Part shown: piece by piece, positions 31,669 to 42,273 of the stretch
Layout of the letters: each line of letters opens with the position of its first letter
How positions within the stretch are numbered: the stretch's first letter is position 1
Assembly: GCA_946965045.2 (NCBI GenBank)
Contig: OX337230.1
Coordinates: forward strand, 2,604,001-2,668,000
DNA from: Epithemia pelagica
Taxonomy: Eukaryota; Bacillariophyta; Bacillariophyceae; Surirellales; Surirellaceae
Reading direction: 5' to 3'
DNA length: 64,000 nucleotides
Program-made: the position numbers and the translations under genes
Notes under the pieces: generated by a model
Database searches by the model: none
Told to the model about the DNA's origin: nothing
The model's input: the letters and a program-made list of their open reading frames with translations, nothing else

Positions 31669-33673
31669 AGCAGTAAATGGAAAGAATTCACCTTTCTTCA
31701 GTACTATATCTACTGGAAAGACTGTATTTCTTGTTGAAACTTGTGGGATGTGACAAACAATCATCATAGCTTCAGCTTGTGTCCAGGTTTTGATAGTAGG
31801 TTTTTGAAGTTTTGATAGTAAGTTTTTGAAGGTAGGCTTTGATAGTTGGTCTTTGTCAACACTATCGTGGTCAATTTGAGGAGCTTATTCTTCAGTAAAT
31901 CTGTGGATTGCCCCAGAATCTCTCAAATGCCACTTCCTCCTCGTGTACTGCCTTGTCTCCCACTTATTGATTTCAATGGGGGAGGCAGTCGTTGCAGGTG
32001 TAGTAGGTGGAGTTGATGGAGGTGAACTGATCCTTGTTGATCCTCTATGTTGTACTTTATCCTCTATGTTGAACTTCTGCAATTTCGCACTGATGTCTCC
32101 GTATTTTGCCCTGATGTCCCCGCTGCACAGTTCTATGCTTTTTAATCAAACAACTTGATACTCAGCTGCAAAGATGGATCAACTGCTGGTCTCTTATTCA
32201 TTTTCCTTTGAGAATGCAGCCAGACATAGAGAATTTAAGTTATGGTCTCAGAGAAGGGAGAGAGTACCCATTTCTTCTCATCTGTTGCATTTGGACAAAC
32301 TGTTTTTCTTCTAGCCCATACAGATACTGACTTTAATAAATCGGTCAAAGTAGAGGGGGTCGCCATGCATAGACGTTTGACCCAGCTGCCTAAGGAAAGG
32401 TTAGTGTGGGTCATATAGGCCAATACCGGTCATATAGGCCAATACCGGTCATATAGGCCAATACCACATCCGCTGCCATGGTCCACAACCACTTATGTTC
32501 TGGAAGGAGACAGAGGAGAATCATGCCACATTCCCTAGGCAATCTATAAGCGAGCCCTTGGTCCGGGGTGATGAGGGTGATGGATGTCCATCCACCCTAA
32601 GGAACAGGTCAGTCCAAGGGAAACACTTCCGTATACCTCAACCAACCAAGCCACAAAATCAAGTTGGCCACGCCCACCTGAGCCCAGAGGTGTTGATCTA
32701 ACGACGTTGTGGCTTAGACAAATTGTTGTGTTAGGTTTGCCCCAGGCAATAAATCCATCACGGCATTGATGGATTTCTTGGTCTTGAACTAAGGATTTTT
32801 CACTAAAAGTGGCCAACGCTTTCTTTGGTCCCTTCTTTAAACATACATTGCATCGGCATACCGATATGAAATATTTGTGATGATGGTGACGTGACTTTGG
32901 CAAGTCACCTGATTTTAGGAGGCTTGTGTTGTTCATAATAAAATGGCGGGGCCCTCCAATGCTTCATACCAGGTAGTTGTGTCCAGGTTGGGACCATCCT
33001 CAGATTTGGTGAAAGTGTCCTTTTGTTCAGCCGGAAGTGGCTCAGGCTCAACTCCGAAGAGCTCATCAACATCATCACGGTCTAGAAGGGGCGCCATGAA
33101 GCTTTGGGGCCATTCTCATCCATGTGAGGCAATGTATCTTATTCAGTGGGGTCTTTTTTTGTTGCAGGTGGCGGGAAGAGGGGTGGCGACCATGGAAGAA
33201 AGGGTAGAGTTTCAGGGGTTGATTCGTCCCCCAAAGTGATCTCGTCGTCGTTGTCGTCCGGAATCGCTGGTTCAGGATCAGGCTCATGCCGGTCGACTGG
33301 GACTGGAGGGGTTTCCTTGTCGTCCTCGAGATGGTCTGCAAGTGCGAGAGGAGGGCTGGGAGTCAGTGAGTGCCCTGCGCGATGGTTGGAACCAGAGTGC
33401 TGCTATTGAGTTGTTTATGCACTGCACTCAAAGCAGTGCACCCGCCGGGATGGAAATGACTAGTGTTTTGTAAAAAGCCCCGAAGAAAGTCATCGCTGCC
33501 TGAAAATGTGGGTTGAAAAACACTTGGGTTGACGGATTTTGGCCAAAGAAACCATGTAATCATCGTACTCATGGCATCCTTCTTGATCTTAAATTTTCAC
33601 CATTGCATATCACCACTACGTGTCTCTAAAACTTTTCAGGTAAAGGCTCACAAGGTAAAACTTTTTTGTCTTT
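31669..33673. other. mostly non-coding, short tandem repeats
   Basis: Contains a 22-bp imperfect tandem pair (TTTTGATAGTAGGTTTTTGA region, about 31787-31830) and the 19-bp triplet repeat listed separately. ORFs at 32544-32936 (-), 32943-33239 (+) and 33363-33572 (-) have no motif I recognise. Confidence 0.35.
32409..32465 (+). repeat. three exact 19-bp tandem units
   Basis: GGTCATATAGGCCAATACC repeated three times with no mismatch. Each unit contains the palindrome TATAGGCCAATA/ATAGGCC core. Confidence 0.95.
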
Positions 33674-33747
33674 GTTCCCTGATGTCACCATTGATTGGTC
33701 TGATGCTTTGAGGACTTCATTTCAGGATTGCCGTGGCCCATGGCAGT
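33674..33747 (+). repeat. left arm of 74-bp inverted repeat
   Basis: Reverse complement of 34760-34833 with two mismatches. It encodes TIDWSDALRTSFQDCRGPW. Confidence 0.9.
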
Positions 33748-34163
33748 GAGGAGCCAGAAAGGAAAACGACGAAGAAGGCACACGGGGCAAGAGGGAGCCC
33801 CACAACAGACATCAAAATTACAGGCTGTCTCTTCTACGCAACACCTTACCAACCGTCTCAAAGTATCCAAGTCCTTCGGTCTAGAACAAAACAATCAACG
33901 AGAAACTCCGACACAGATTGGAGAATTTGTCACCTGATTCCAAATTGACCGTTTCCCTTTTCACATCCCCCCAAAAGATTACAAAAGACACGGCATGGCA
34001 ACGCCGTTGACGAATGGAGAGCGGTGCGTGGCCATTTGTGGATTTGAGAGGCCGAGAGACAGACGTGGTGGCGGTTGCACTCAGCGGGAGAGTCGGCACA
34101 ATGATGTTCTGTCCATGAGAGGGCAGTTGCAGAAGGTACTGGACGTGGATTAGAACAAAGTGG

Positions 34164-34569
34164 TTAAACCAGAATGAAAGGAGGTGATGTTCGCGGTTGG
34201 CCCCAGGCATAAGTGACGTTGTAGTTCTTGTACATCCTCCATTCACTAGGGTGTGGCTGAAGATATTCCGGAGGATCCGTCCACGGTAAAGAATACCATC
34301 CGTTCCACGGTTCAGCAGTCCAACATCCTCCATTCATTGTATTGCTTGGTTTAGGCGAAACACAAACAGTGGGATTGAAACCAAGTGTGTTTTTTAAGAG
34401 TGGACTTCCAGGTGATATTCTGATCATCCTCCCAAACTTCAAATATGGGATAGCAACTAATAAGATAGAGTGTGTCACAGGTGGAATTTATGAAGTCGGT
34501 TTTCAGCCACTGCGAGGGCATGAGTTGGCTTGCGGCGAGTCGCTCGATTGTAGAGTGAGCTGCGGATGA
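34164..34569 (-). pseudogene. fragment of unrecognised dispersed family X (copy 2)
   Basis: Minus-strand text: QWLKTDFINS, then AIPYLKFGRMIRISPGSPL, GFNPTVCVSPKPSN, EPWNGWYSLPWTDPPEYLQP and WGQPRTSPPFILV. Homologous to 4221-4500 (+), and its first block to 38691-38765 (+). The further text SWTEHHCADSP parallels SWTQYDCVELG of copy 1. The family is unknown to me. Confidence 0.5.
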
Positions 34570-34759
34570 GTTGGAGCAATTTAATCACATCATTGTAAGC
34601 ATTCAACTCAAGAAGAACAACTGCAGAACCAGTGGGCGGGGATTCTAGTGGATGCACATGGTACACCTCGGGGATGCTTTGTCAAGGTTCCTGATGATCT
34701 TCTCTTCCTTCTGTGTAAGATGTGGGGGAAGATGGTTGTGCGAGAACACAACACGTCGG

Positions 34760-34833
34760 ACTGCCATGGGCCACGGCAATCCTGAAATGAAGTCCTCAAA
34801 GCATCCGACCAATCAATGGTGACACCAGGGAAC
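34760..34833 (-). repeat. right arm of 74-bp inverted repeat
   Basis: Minus-strand copy of 33674-33747. Here the ORF (34835-34608) runs on beyond the repeat. Confidence 0.9.
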
Positions 34834-34859
34834 AACGACGAAAAAACACTTCTGCCATC

Positions 34860-35190
34860 TCCCTCTCTAGGTTCTTGGCCTCATCGGCTTTCTGTCCGAA
34901 CAAATCCTCTGCTGCAGGATTTGGTGCCGTCTCGTTTGCATCAAACTTTTTCGGAAATGTATCCAGCGTCGTTTTGACATAGTCTCACATGTCAAATTTG
35001 AACTTTTTCTTTTCTGAGAAATCCAATCTCATTCCAAGATAGCCGTGTACCTTACCATGGTATATTTTCGACTTCCCATGTTCGCCATATTGATTATAAA
35101 GCCACTTGGCAAACTTCCAGAGAACGTCACTTGGCAAACTTCCAGAGAACGTCACTTTATGGAACGAATTCTTTCAGCACATAAAGTCAC
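34860..35190 (-). pseudogene. Ty1/copia RT fragment, a different family
   Basis: Minus-strand frame LWKFAKWLYNQYGEHGKSKI, YHGKVHGYLGMRLDFSEKKK, FKFDM(stop)DYVKTTLDTFPKKF and ETAPNPAAEDLFG. This matches the region after the YIDD motif in copia RTs (G.VH.YLGM.LDFS ... TPAA..LF). It has one stop, and a 25-bp exact tandem duplication (35103-35127, 35128-35152) lies in its upstream part. It ends where the 74-bp inverted repeat begins. Confidence 0.6.
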
Positions 35191-36126
35191 ATTAATACCA
35201 TAGCATGAAGAGATGTACGTGAGTACAGAATCCATCGATCGCAGGCCTGTAGTGAATCAACTTGCAGCAGCGTTGGGCTATAAAATGACCACTTTCTTTT
35301 ACACAAACACGTGCAGTATGAAAACACATTGGGGTATGCGTATCCTCAAAGAATGGACTGATAGCGACGAAGGAATGGAATGCGTTCTGCAATGTTATGA
35401 AAAAAAAAGCAAGCACAAGTCTGAGAGATAAAGAAATTGCACGAAAACGATTAATCTCCTCGAGTTGTTCCATAGCAGTGCCATCGTGGGCGATAGTATA
35501 TACCCATGCAACCCACTCGGTGCCAGGCAAAGCAATTGTCCAACTTTAATCCGCATCGATTCATGAACTATTTGTCAGACAAATTACTGCGGGAAGCTAC
35601 CAAAACATCTGGCTGCAGTACAAACAATCAAACTAACTACGACACGAAGAATGCTGCAAAGCCAAGGTCATTTACACACCGATACACAGCCATTTGGAAC
35701 TTTTCTTTAGCTTCTTGCTGTGACAAAGGTGTGGCAAATGAAGTCATGATCACTTAGCCTTGTTGCTCAAGCGCTCGTTGTTGATTGTTTTTCTGTTCGA
35801 CCAGTTTGCGGTGGAAGCTTCGGTTGTGATGAGAAATACTTGACGTATTCTGAAAAACCCAGCGCCGCTTCCAGGACACGCTTCAACTCCGGGATATGAA
35901 TCGACTGAAGGGAATATAATCCCCATCCAACAATCGAGGTTGACTCGCACTGGAGTTGTCGCTCCCAGAGTCCATGTCGTTCACCTTGGAACCACCACGC
36001 TAACTCAGACTTTAGCATGGAAAACGACTTGGTGTGGGCGAGGTGAACAGATGGTTAATAGACAAATCCAAAACAAACCGGAAGTGATGGCATGCCTATT
36101 ACTGCCCAGACACCACAAGACTGTTT
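35191..36126. other. no firm gene
   Basis: Minus ORF 36018-35767 (STSIVGWGLYSLQSIHIPEL, LKRVLEAALGF) looks coding-like and may belong to a retroelement, but I cannot place it. Plus and minus ORFs at 35192-35530 overlap with no motif. Confidence 0.25.
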
Positions 36127-36702
36127 ATGTGGGAATCACGGAACTATCGGATCTACAAGGCTTATGCTGGCTCTTTCGTCGCCACAACCTCCGAAACCCT
36201 CATAGTCCCGTCTCTCTCTGTTCCTGTCTCAGTCAAAACTCTCCCCAATGGAAACACAACAATTCTTCCGTACAAGTCATTTGTGGTTACACCTCCTACT
36301 CCTTTTCCTACAACCTTTACCGCCTTAATTGAACAATTGGCTCCCTGGGAGTCTCTCTTGCTTCGACGATTCAAGTTACTTTGCTCCCCTCAGCTTCTTT
36401 TCGATTCTTTCAATCAAGCAGTCCCCCTGTTCCTCTGCAGTGATGGCTCAGCACCTTTCTTTCTTGGCTCGTTCGGAGGCATCTGCTCTACATCTGAGGG
36501 AAACACCCTGTTCTCTCTCTCCGGTCCAGCTCCAGGGTATCGAACGTCTTCTTTTAGAGCTGAGAGATACAGACTTCTCGCTCTTCTTCGCTTTGTGGTA
36601 CAAGCCTGCAACTACCACAGCATCCCGCTTCATCTCTTCGATTCTATACAGACTCTCAAAGTTTGGTCGACACCAGCTACCAACGTTTGGAATGGACAGT
36701 AG
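36127..36702 (+). pseudogene. retrotransposon RNase H-like fragment
   Basis: 191-aa ORF. LAPWESLLLRRFKLL leads into FLCSDGSAPFFLGSFGG, SGPAPGYRTSSFRAERYRLL and ALLRFV. SDGS...GSFGG and SFRAE..GLL fit the first Asp and the catalytic Glu of RNase H domains found at the C-terminus of diatom non-LTR-type RTs (the usual AEA/AEG is AER). The frame is lost after 36660. The RT domain that should precede it is absent. Confidence 0.55.
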
Positions 36703-37037
36703 AATACCCATACTCTACTATGTCTGCTGAATGGGACATTCAACTGCCCAACAAATCTGACTGCAGCTCCCTCGGAATTCGAACCACTCTCGTCCAACAA
36801 CCCGGACCCTCATCCCCTTCCCACGGCCTATCTTCCCATCTCATCATTCTCCAGAATAGTACTGGAACATGCCATCCTCACTGCCCTTTCCACCCACACC
36901 CATCACCAACAAGCTCTTCATGATGCCCACTCCATGCAGAAAAGGCAACACCGACACCGATCTTCCTTATTGGTATCCTTCCTTCCCCCCAAACCCTCTT
37001 ACGTCCCCCACCATACACTCTCCCTTTTGAAGATCTT

Positions 37038-37457
37038 TCATGGTTCCTTCAACGCTTTGATCAACTTCGCAAACCTCTTGGCATTCACCTGAGCTTTGCC
37101 AGAACCAAAATTCTCACCACCACTTCTGGGCACTCCCCTTTGCAACTTCGTGGCTTGCACAGGTGAAATGTCCACCAATGGTGGGGATAGCGTAGTAAAA
37201 CTTTCGTTGACTTCGTTTAGTTTGGCATTAAGAGCCTCTACTCTGGCGGTGCAAGCCGTAGTGACAGCTTGCCCAACGGGCGGGGTGGAATCCATCGTAG
37301 ACGACGGAGCGCCAAAGAATTGGTCCACATCTTTCAATGCCTCAAGTGTTCTCGTTGGATGGTGTTGTATGACCATTGAATTTCCGTGTTGTGGTTTGAT
37401 GCCCTGAAGGCATTCATATAGGCCAGAGATGGACGTGATGCCAGAACTCGATGACAA
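37038..37457 (-). CDS. unrecognised 139-aa ORF, repeated near 43.65 kb
   Basis: MSSSSGITSISGLYECLQG...LEALKDVDQFFGAPSSTMD...NAKRFAKLIKALKEP. The block encoding ALKDVDQFFG is nearly identical to plus-strand 43648-43679, which borders copia copy 3. Function unknown. It overlaps the copia fragment on the other strand at 37437-37457. Confidence 0.3.
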   Translation of the reverse strand: MSSSSGITSISGLYECLQGIKPQHGNSMVIQHHPTRTLEALKDVDQFFGAPSSTMDSTPPVGQAVTTACTARVEALNAKLNEVNESFTTLSPPLVDISPVQATKLQRGVPRSGGENFGSGKAQVNAKRFAKLIKALKEP

Positions 37458-37660
37458 AGGGGTTGCAAAGTTCCAAGGCTACATTGGAACATTCCGGTGG
37501 ATGATGGAACTTGGACGAATATATATCCTTGTGGAAGTGTCCATGTTGTCCAGCTTTCAAGCCATGCCACGATAGGGTCACCTTAAAGCATGTTATTCAA
37601 TCTTTGCATACCTCCAAAAGCATCCAATCATGGCAATGGTCTTTCATCCATCACGTATCT
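37437..37660 (+). pseudogene. Ty1/copia RT-RNase H junction fragment, third family
   Basis: ELDDKGVAKFQGYIGTFRWM, MELGRIYILVEVSMLSSFQA, MPR(stop)GHLKACYSIFAYLQKH and PIMAMVFHPS. This aligns with LIGILRWIVELGRIDITTAV...NPREGHLEQTLHIFAYLKKY in the main copia family. There is one in-frame TAG. Confidence 0.65.
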
Positions 37661-38690
37661 ATCGGTCTCGCGATGATCGGCTCTTCCTTCCTCAGGGCCA
37701 GGAGTTGTGGTGCGTGTTTGTCCGGGCCCTCGTGGCCGGACAAAGAACAAGATGGTTCTCGGGGTCGCCGATTTAGTCGGGGATCGGAGGAGCGTCCAAG
37801 GGTAGGGGATGGGGTGCGGATCTTAAATCCAGATGAGCATTGTTGTGTCCCTGTAGTAAAGTGTCCTTGGGGATGTTCTGCATTCCTAACAGATGTAAAA
37901 GAAACAGTGCCGTTGTCTTATTCGTCGATTTGCAGGAGATGGGTGCAAGTTGAAAAGTTATTCTTCGAAAAGTCAATGGAAGTGTTTGAAGTACATTCGA
38001 GACGACTTTCTGCGTCGACAAGATTACAATCTTTGTAACAAGCATACTGTTTGATGAACAACGCGGACCCAAAATTTGCACATGCAGCTATCACACAAAG
38101 AAGTCCCGATGTATCTACATCCATGTACCGAAACATCCATTAGGATCTATATCTACAAATGGATCGGGTGAATTTGCTCCAGCAGTGTTACGACCACGTA
38201 CTCTATGCAAATGTTCACATTGACGACTTAAAAAGTAGGTTCCAAACTGTCTTTGAATTTCACTAACAGTCGGTGATACTTATTGAAAATAACGTGTAGT
38301 CCAATGTCGTCTTTTGCATGTTCAGTGAATACTTTCGACATTCCCGTTGCCGTTGTGGGAAAACCACCATCCGTAAAGATTTTGTTGGTGAGGTCCCACA
38401 AAAAGTACCAGATTAGGAATTTGCAATGGCGGTTGTTGTGTCAATGAGAGGTCTCTCGGGGATATGGTAAACATCTCAACCACATGGTGAGAGAGGTGAT
38501 TCCCCGGTCCTGCCAAGGTACGAGGAACGATGAAAAGCATGGTGGGTGTGTCGAGTGGACTTTCCACCCACGCTTCCAAAGAGAAGATCTTCAATTTTAA
38601 CCAGCGTCTCTCAGGGACCACAGTTGGGCCCTGGTCTCGCTTCCTGGTCTCGGTTACACGGACTACTATTGATGAGAGGCCTTCCCTTGT
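37661..38690. other. coding-like but unassigned
   Basis: Plus ORF 37511-38038 includes VVKCPWGCSAFLTDVKETVP and minus ORF 38621-38322 includes LVLFVGPHQQNLYGWWFSHN. I recognise neither. Confidence 0.2.
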
Positions 38691-38765
38691 CTGGGCCCCC
38701 CGTCATATTCGCGGCATGCCCTTGCAGTGGCTGAAAACTGACTTCATAAATTCCTCCAGTCCGAA
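38691..38765 (+). pseudogene. family X fragment (copy 3, partial)
   Basis: GCAGTGGCTGAAAACTGACT and the following CATAAATTCC match the minus strand at about 34490-34530 (QWLKTDFINS) with one base difference. Confidence 0.5.
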
Positions 38766-38813
38766 GGAATGTCCAACTCCGAATTTCATGACCTATTCAA
38801 GGGTCTGGTGGAA

Positions 38814-38859
38814 GTGTACGAAGACCTGGCCGGTGAGTGTACGAAGACCTGGCCGGTGA
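38814..38859 (+). repeat. exact 23-bp tandem duplication
   Basis: GTGTACGAAGACCTGGCCGG plus TGA, twice. Confidence 0.95.
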
Positions 38860-39099
38860 GCTTGTCCTTGCAAATGCCTTCCAACACAACACTATCATTC
38901 TTGAGAATACTGTTTCCCACAAGTTGTAGCTCCTCTTTTTTGTCTCCACCATACAACACTATAGGTGAAAAAACTCGTCCTTGCCTCTCTAGTATCTAAT
39001 GCCAATGGCGCCAACTCCATGCGTCTCAGCACTCACCTCTATCTCGCCTCGTACCAACCCGCTCCAGGAAAGGGCGCCTACCTATGATCTACAATCTCA

Positions 39100-39471
39100 T
39101 CAAATTCCTTTGACAAGCTTGTCTGACAGCCTATCCCAACCCAAACAACTACCACCATCAACACGTGTAATGCTATTGATGGTGTAGGCAAAGGGGCCGG
39201 GGGCTGTGCCCCTTTTTAGTTTGTGGAGGACGGTTGTTGTTTGGCTAGGCGAGAGTTGCAGGGGTAGGGCTGGTGGTTGTTGAAGTTGTTGTTGAGGTCG
39301 TTGAAGCTGGGCCAAGAGTGCTTTAGTGGCTGGACTAAGATTCGGTAACTGGAGTGCACAGTGGATTGCCTCGTGGCCGTGGCAGGCATTATGGTCGAGA
39401 CAGTCAAGGACTGGGCCTTGGGTGAAGGGCCCACGGACTTGGCTGAAATGGTTCAAATTCCAGCTTATCAA
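39100..39471 (-). pseudogene. reverse transcriptase N-terminal fragment
   Basis: Minus-strand ORF with DHNACHGHEAI, LSPSQTTTVLHKLKRGTAPG and PFAYTINSI. The LKRGTAPGPFA block also occurs as LSQGTAPGPYANSIY in the RT remnant at the right edge of the window, and is typical of a diatom RT family. The catalytic motifs are absent. Confidence 0.5.
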
Positions 39472-39660
39472 ATGTGGCCCAATATGGTCTGGATCACCAA
39501 CAGTCTGTCTTCTTCCAACAAACTAACAACCAGAACAGAGCAAACAAAATATGGACCAAGCAACACTTCTAGTAAAGTCACTGCAAGAACTCTTGTTGTT
39601 AAGGTCATCTTCTCTCTTCTCTCTTCAACAATCCACAAAATAGACAGTCAACAAAACAAA

Positions 39661-39871
39661 GCAGTAAAGCCATGTACTTATTGTTGTTTTGCTGGTGTTG
39701 GACATTTTGCTGCTGTTGGTGGTACTTTGATGACAACAACATGTTGGAGTACAAAGCAGTGAAGCCATGCACTTGTTGTTGTTTTGCTGGTGTTGGACGT
39801 TGTTGTTTTGCTGGTGTTGGACATTTTGCTGCTGTTGGTGGTACTTTGATGACAACAACATGTTGGAGTAC
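39661..39871 (+). repeat. 95-bp tandem duplication with an inner duplication
   Basis: GCAGTAAAGCCATGTACTTA (39661) recurs as GCAGTGAAGCCATGCACTTG (39756). The second unit also doubles TGTTGTTTTGCTGGTGTTGG. Confidence 0.9.
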
Positions 39872-40232
39872 TATGGAGGGATAGGTATTTGGTTTAACCA
39901 AGAAACAATTACCAAATCTTTTTACATTCTTCTGTTTGTATCGCATCTTGAGGTATGCCAGATTAGTAAGCAGTACTGGTGAACAAAATAAGCAGGCACA
40001 TCGGAATTTCACTGAACAAGGTGTTCCTGAGTTGGTCAGTAGTTGCATTGTGTTACAGAACTGGGAGGCCAGGACAAGCTGTGTGCGTGTGTTTGTGTGT
40101 GAATGTAGAAGATCTACTCTCTGGTTCATTGTGGTGTTTGACAGCATAGCTGTCGGGAGCCAAACCAGGAGTAGGGACTACTGAGGAGTATGTACTTCTC
40201 AATGTCCTCACCATCTGTCTTCTACTTCTTGG

Positions 40233-40526
40233 TCAGCCACCACAGCTTGCAGCGGGCGAGGGAGTGAAAAGGGACGTCTCAATTGGGGCAAGGATGCTTT
40301 GGATTTTGTTCGTGTCAGGAGGTTTGGATTTTTGCTTCTGACGAAAAGCCGTGACAACCAAAAGGATGCATGTGGGATGCCTTTTGTTGCGTGTAATCAA
40401 ACTGCAGAGGTTGTGGAAGGTAGTACGATGGCTTGCGAGAAGTTGTTTCACAACTCGAGTCCAACCAATCAGTTGCTCTTTCGGGAGGTAGAGGAGAAGA
40501 CGTCGTGTATCATAAATCCACAACAA
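40233..40526 (-). pseudogene. possible retroelement RT/RNase H connection fragment
   Basis: Minus-strand RRLLLYLPKEQLIGWTRVVK and QLLASHRTTFHNLCSLITRN resemble the LP..K...W...I..LL.....T...L..LIGRLNH pattern found after RT in DIRS/Ty3-like elements. The match is by pattern only. Confidence 0.3.
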
Positions 40527-41038
40527 ATTGAAAGAAGTGGTATCTCTGGTGATGACTGAGAGTGGGGGAACAGTCTCGAGAGGAAATTTTCGCGTCGTAG
40601 CTGCTTTAGAGCGCCTATTTCCCCATCTGGAGGAACAACATGTGTTGTTTAAAGAGATTTACAGTTTGGCGTTGTCCAGCAGTCATCGGAGTTTGGACGA
40701 CTTACTATCTCCATTTTGAGGAGGCGAAAGGTATCCAACAACCAACCTAGGACGTGCATCGTTTTGGACGCGCATCGTTTCGGACGGAGCGCCTTCTTCT
40801 GCTTTCATTTTGGCTTTTTGTATGTCTTTTTCGGGGTCCAGCTGCTTCCATGCCTTCTTCAGTGTGTCTATGATGGGATGTAGGTAACAGGGACTTGGCC
40901 TATTGAAATACCTAAACTTCGATGCCAGGTCGCCTTTTCAAGAGTTGTCGCTCGAAGAGGCCCTGTAACTCCATGGCTCCAAGTCCCGTCTCGCAGTCAT
41001 TGGAGGAAGGTCTGACACACGTTTGAATGGACGTGAAG

Positions 41039-41117
41039 CCATCCAGAAAGGGGTTGTCTTGGAGGTTGAACCCTAACCGTCAAACCATCCAGAAAGGGGT
41101 TGTCTTGGAGGTTGAAC
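41039..41117 (+). repeat. 33-bp direct repeat, 46-bp period
   Basis: CCATCCAGAAAGGGGTTGTC...GAAC occurs at 41039-41071 and 41085-41117, exact. Confidence 0.92.
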
Positions 41118-41574
41118 AGTCGGAGGTGCATTCATCGTGCAAGACTGTTCACGTTGCATAGTCTGTGGACTGCTTTTGTTCAGGAATGAAAAGACAGAAA
41201 CCACATCTGAGGATATGGAATCCAGAATGTGGTGCTGGTTCAGAATACGGAGAAATGCTTGCAGTGGTCCAGGTCCCTGCTTCCATCCCTGAAATATATT
41301 TTGCATCCAGAATATGAAACCGTCCGTTCAAAGCACTCTCGTCGAGTTCAACGACGTGGAGATTTTTTGAACACAAGCAAACCCTCCAATTGATCTCTTC
41401 AAGATTCAACCAGATGTTTTGAACTCAAGCAAACCCTCCAATTTATCTGCCTTCGTATGGAAGTTTACCTTACGGGGCAAGGTTGGGGATCACGTGACAA
41501 GGAGGTAAGTCTTGTTGATTGTCGAATCTTTTTCTGACCGATGATCTGACACAAGTTTGGTTTTTTGATCATGC

Positions 41575-42273
41575 TCACACACATATCAATCGTTTATTGA
41601 TAACGGAAATCATCCATATCCACTCTCTCCCCAAAGAGTATGGGAGTCTCGCCGGCCTCGGAGCGTTCAAGCCTCGCGAGTGGTTGGACCAGGCGAGACA
41701 GTATTGGTCTTCGGCAAGGGTGCAAATACTCTTGACGTCCACGTTTTGAGCACGCAGGTACTTGAGGGATTTGTCACAATCGGAGGTGAACCAAATATGC
41801 TGCAGGGCGGAGTCGAGATTAATCTGACGATCGACGATACTCTTGCGATAGCGATAATCGCCGTCCGCCAGGGCGAATGCATCAATCAACTTCTCGGTGT
41901 CATGAAGGTCGAAGACACCAGCTCCAGCGGTGAGAAGGGAGCGATAGTGTTTCGTCACCTCAAGACACATCGCCGAGATATCCTGTCCTGGATAGTCTTG
42001 AGGACGAATGGCAAGTAGTTTCTTCTTGATATCGGCAAATCGATGCGGGGAGTCGCTGATTAGAAGCTGAAGAAGAAGCATCGATGCGTGATGAAACGTC
42101 GGGGTGTCTTCTGGGAGCCGGTCGATGATTTGTTCATAAAGTTTGGAACTGAGGCTATCCAAAAGGCAAAGTCGGGCTGCAGTATCATTTGCTTTGTCAA
42201 AGAAGTCATGCAGTGCAAACTGTTTAGCGATGGTTGTCTTCACATACTCAAAGGTCACTCGTATAAGTACCAC
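41575..42273 (-). CDS. Gag-like protein of a retroelement
   Basis: 232-aa ORF, helical: AARLCLLDSLSSKLYEQIID, RLPEDTPTFHHASMLLLQLL, RPQDYPGQDISAMCLEV and LDSALQHIWFTSDCDK. The RFADIKKKL..RPQDYPGQ...MC pattern is one I associate with Gag-like ORFs of diatom retroelements. No zinc knuckle is seen. The upstream minus ORFs 43180-42255, Pro/Ser/Gln-rich with HDAMTVQPHHFSEENEEDL, are probably its N-terminal part with frame shifts. Particle assembly is the likely role. Confidence 0.45.
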   Translation of the reverse strand: MVLIRVTFEYVKTTIAKQFALHDFFDKANDTAARLCLLDSLSSKLYEQIIDRLPEDTPTFHHASMLLLQLLISDSPHRFADIKKKLLAIRPQDYPGQDISAMCLEVTKHYRSLLTAGAGVFDLHDTEKLIDAFALADGDYRYRKSIVDRQINLDSALQHIWFTSDCDKSLKYLRAQNVDVKSICTLAEDQYCLAWSNHSRGLNAPRPARLPYSLGREWIWMISVINKRLICV

